The notes beneath the pieces are model-generated. The model had not been told where the DNA came from. It saw only the letters and a list, made by a program, of their open reading frames with translations, and made no database searches. Shown here one piece after another: positions 24,864 to 25,360 of a stretch of 25,360 bases of DNA. The stretch spans positions 1-25,360 of the forward strand of contig NYZA01000217.1 in assembly GCA_002686955.1 (NCBI GenBank), written 5' to 3'. A program made the position numbers and the translations under genes. How positions within the stretch are numbered: position 1 is the first letter of the stretch; the number at the start of each line of letters is the position of its first letter. The DNA is from Gemmatimonadota bacterium (lineage in GTDB: Bacteria; GCA-2686955).

Positions 24864-24956
24864 CCCCCCGTGGGGTGCCCATGGCCCGATCGTCAGGAAC
24901 GCCCAACCTCGCATTCAGGCATTCCGTCACGGGCTCTGGATGGATGTCGGGATCTG

Positions 24957-25340
24957 TTAATGTCTTTCCTCAATTTGACGCAGCAGCGTCAGGAGAGCGC
25001 TACTCCTAAAGAAGCCTTCGGAGGAACCTGTGACTCCGAACTCGTTTCCGCTAGAGCCGCCATAGACCACAGTCAATCCCTCTGGCTGGAGGACCAGTGT
25101 TCGGTCGGGGATACCCGGATACCAGCCATGAGGCGAGAGAGTGTGTAGCCGGGGTGCGAGATTCTCACGAACTTCCACCTGTTCCGCGGCAGCCAAGTCA
25201 GCAATTGGCGACCAGATAAACAGTCTAGCATCCATCCAGTGGAAACCATCATAGATCTCTAGAGATATTGTCAAAAGTTGTGGATCGGGGGGGCCGGGTT
25301 GAGGGCATGAAAAAAGGTGGCGTAACCTTCGGGTGACCAA
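24957..25340 (-). CDS. Unrecognised ORF of lower GC content, start uncertain, possibly partial
   Basis: A 127-codon frame that is also open to the right edge of the window. The internal sequence looks protein-like (SLEIYDGFHWMDARLFIWSP, then SPHGWYPGIPDRTLVLQPEG) with mixed hydrophobic and charged residues. Codon choice includes many A/T-ending codons (CTA, ATA, TCT, AGA, GAT), unlike the surrounding GC-rich genes. The only start at the 5' end is a TTG without a ribosome binding site, and runs of C7 and T6 (as read on the minus strand) lie in the first part, so a frameshift or a start beyond the window is possible. No family recognised. Confidence 0.4.
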   Translation of the reverse strand: MVTRRLRHLFSCPQPGPPDPQLLTISLEIYDGFHWMDARLFIWSPIADLAAAEQVEVRENLAPRLHTLSPHGWYPGIPDRTLVLQPEGLTVVYGGSSGNEFGVTGSSEGFFRSSALLTLLRQIEERH

Positions 25341-25360
25341 AAACCCGAGGCCCGGCGGAA

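Overview
The window is GC-rich chromosomal DNA from a Gram-negative-type bacterium. It carries a complete housekeeping F-type ATP synthase operon, ribosomal genes, secreted right-handed beta-helix proteins, lipoproteins and a decayed TonB-domain gene. The beta-helix proteins, the DUF2723 membrane enzyme, a COX24-like mini ribosomal protein and a small outer-membrane-like protein together suggest an uncultured lineage of the FCB/Eisenbacteria-Krumholzibacteria type. That placement is inference from remembered family distributions; the sequence alone does not prove it.

Layout. (1) 1-4188, plus strand: a tightly packed, translationally coupled operon: end of a probable KhpA, rimM, trmD, rplS, yraN, an FAD-dependent oxidoreductase and an alpha/beta hydrolase. 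From trmD onward every junction overlaps. (2) 12715-4199, minus strand: the full ATP synthase operon in the order atpZ-like, atpI-like, atpB, E, F, H, A, G, D, C, with queE (7-carboxy-7-deazaguanine synthase) as an apparent last cistron. AtpA carries an insertion of about 65 residues, and AtpF and AtpE begin with signal-peptide-like extensions. (3) 13070-16175: two convergent right-handed beta-helix genes; the left one seems to have lost its 5' end at a copy of a dispersed repeat. (4) 16272-17223: a frameshifted TonB-domain lipoprotein relic, then rpsT with a strong sigma70-type promoter, a UUG start and a terminator. (5) 19690-17236, minus strand: HU, a 31-residue COX24/mS38-like ribosomal protein, and a DUF2723 membrane protein. 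(6) 21774-19944, minus strand: a TPR lipoprotein and a small secreted outer-membrane-like protein. The latter is divergent from (7) a 540-residue single-pass protein (21917-23539) built from ~66-residue helical repeats. (8) 23540-23629: a palindromic repeat element filling the gap to a convergent PLP-dependent cystathionine beta-synthase/cysteine synthase gene (24605-23637). (9) 24606-25360: a hairpin-rich intergenic block with a terminator, then an unrecognised ORF of lower GC.

Most of the window is ordinary core genome. The least explained items are the hairpin-rich block upstream of the CBS-like gene, the palindromic repeat with its second copy 10 kb away, the periodic 540-residue protein, and the small COX24-like gene.
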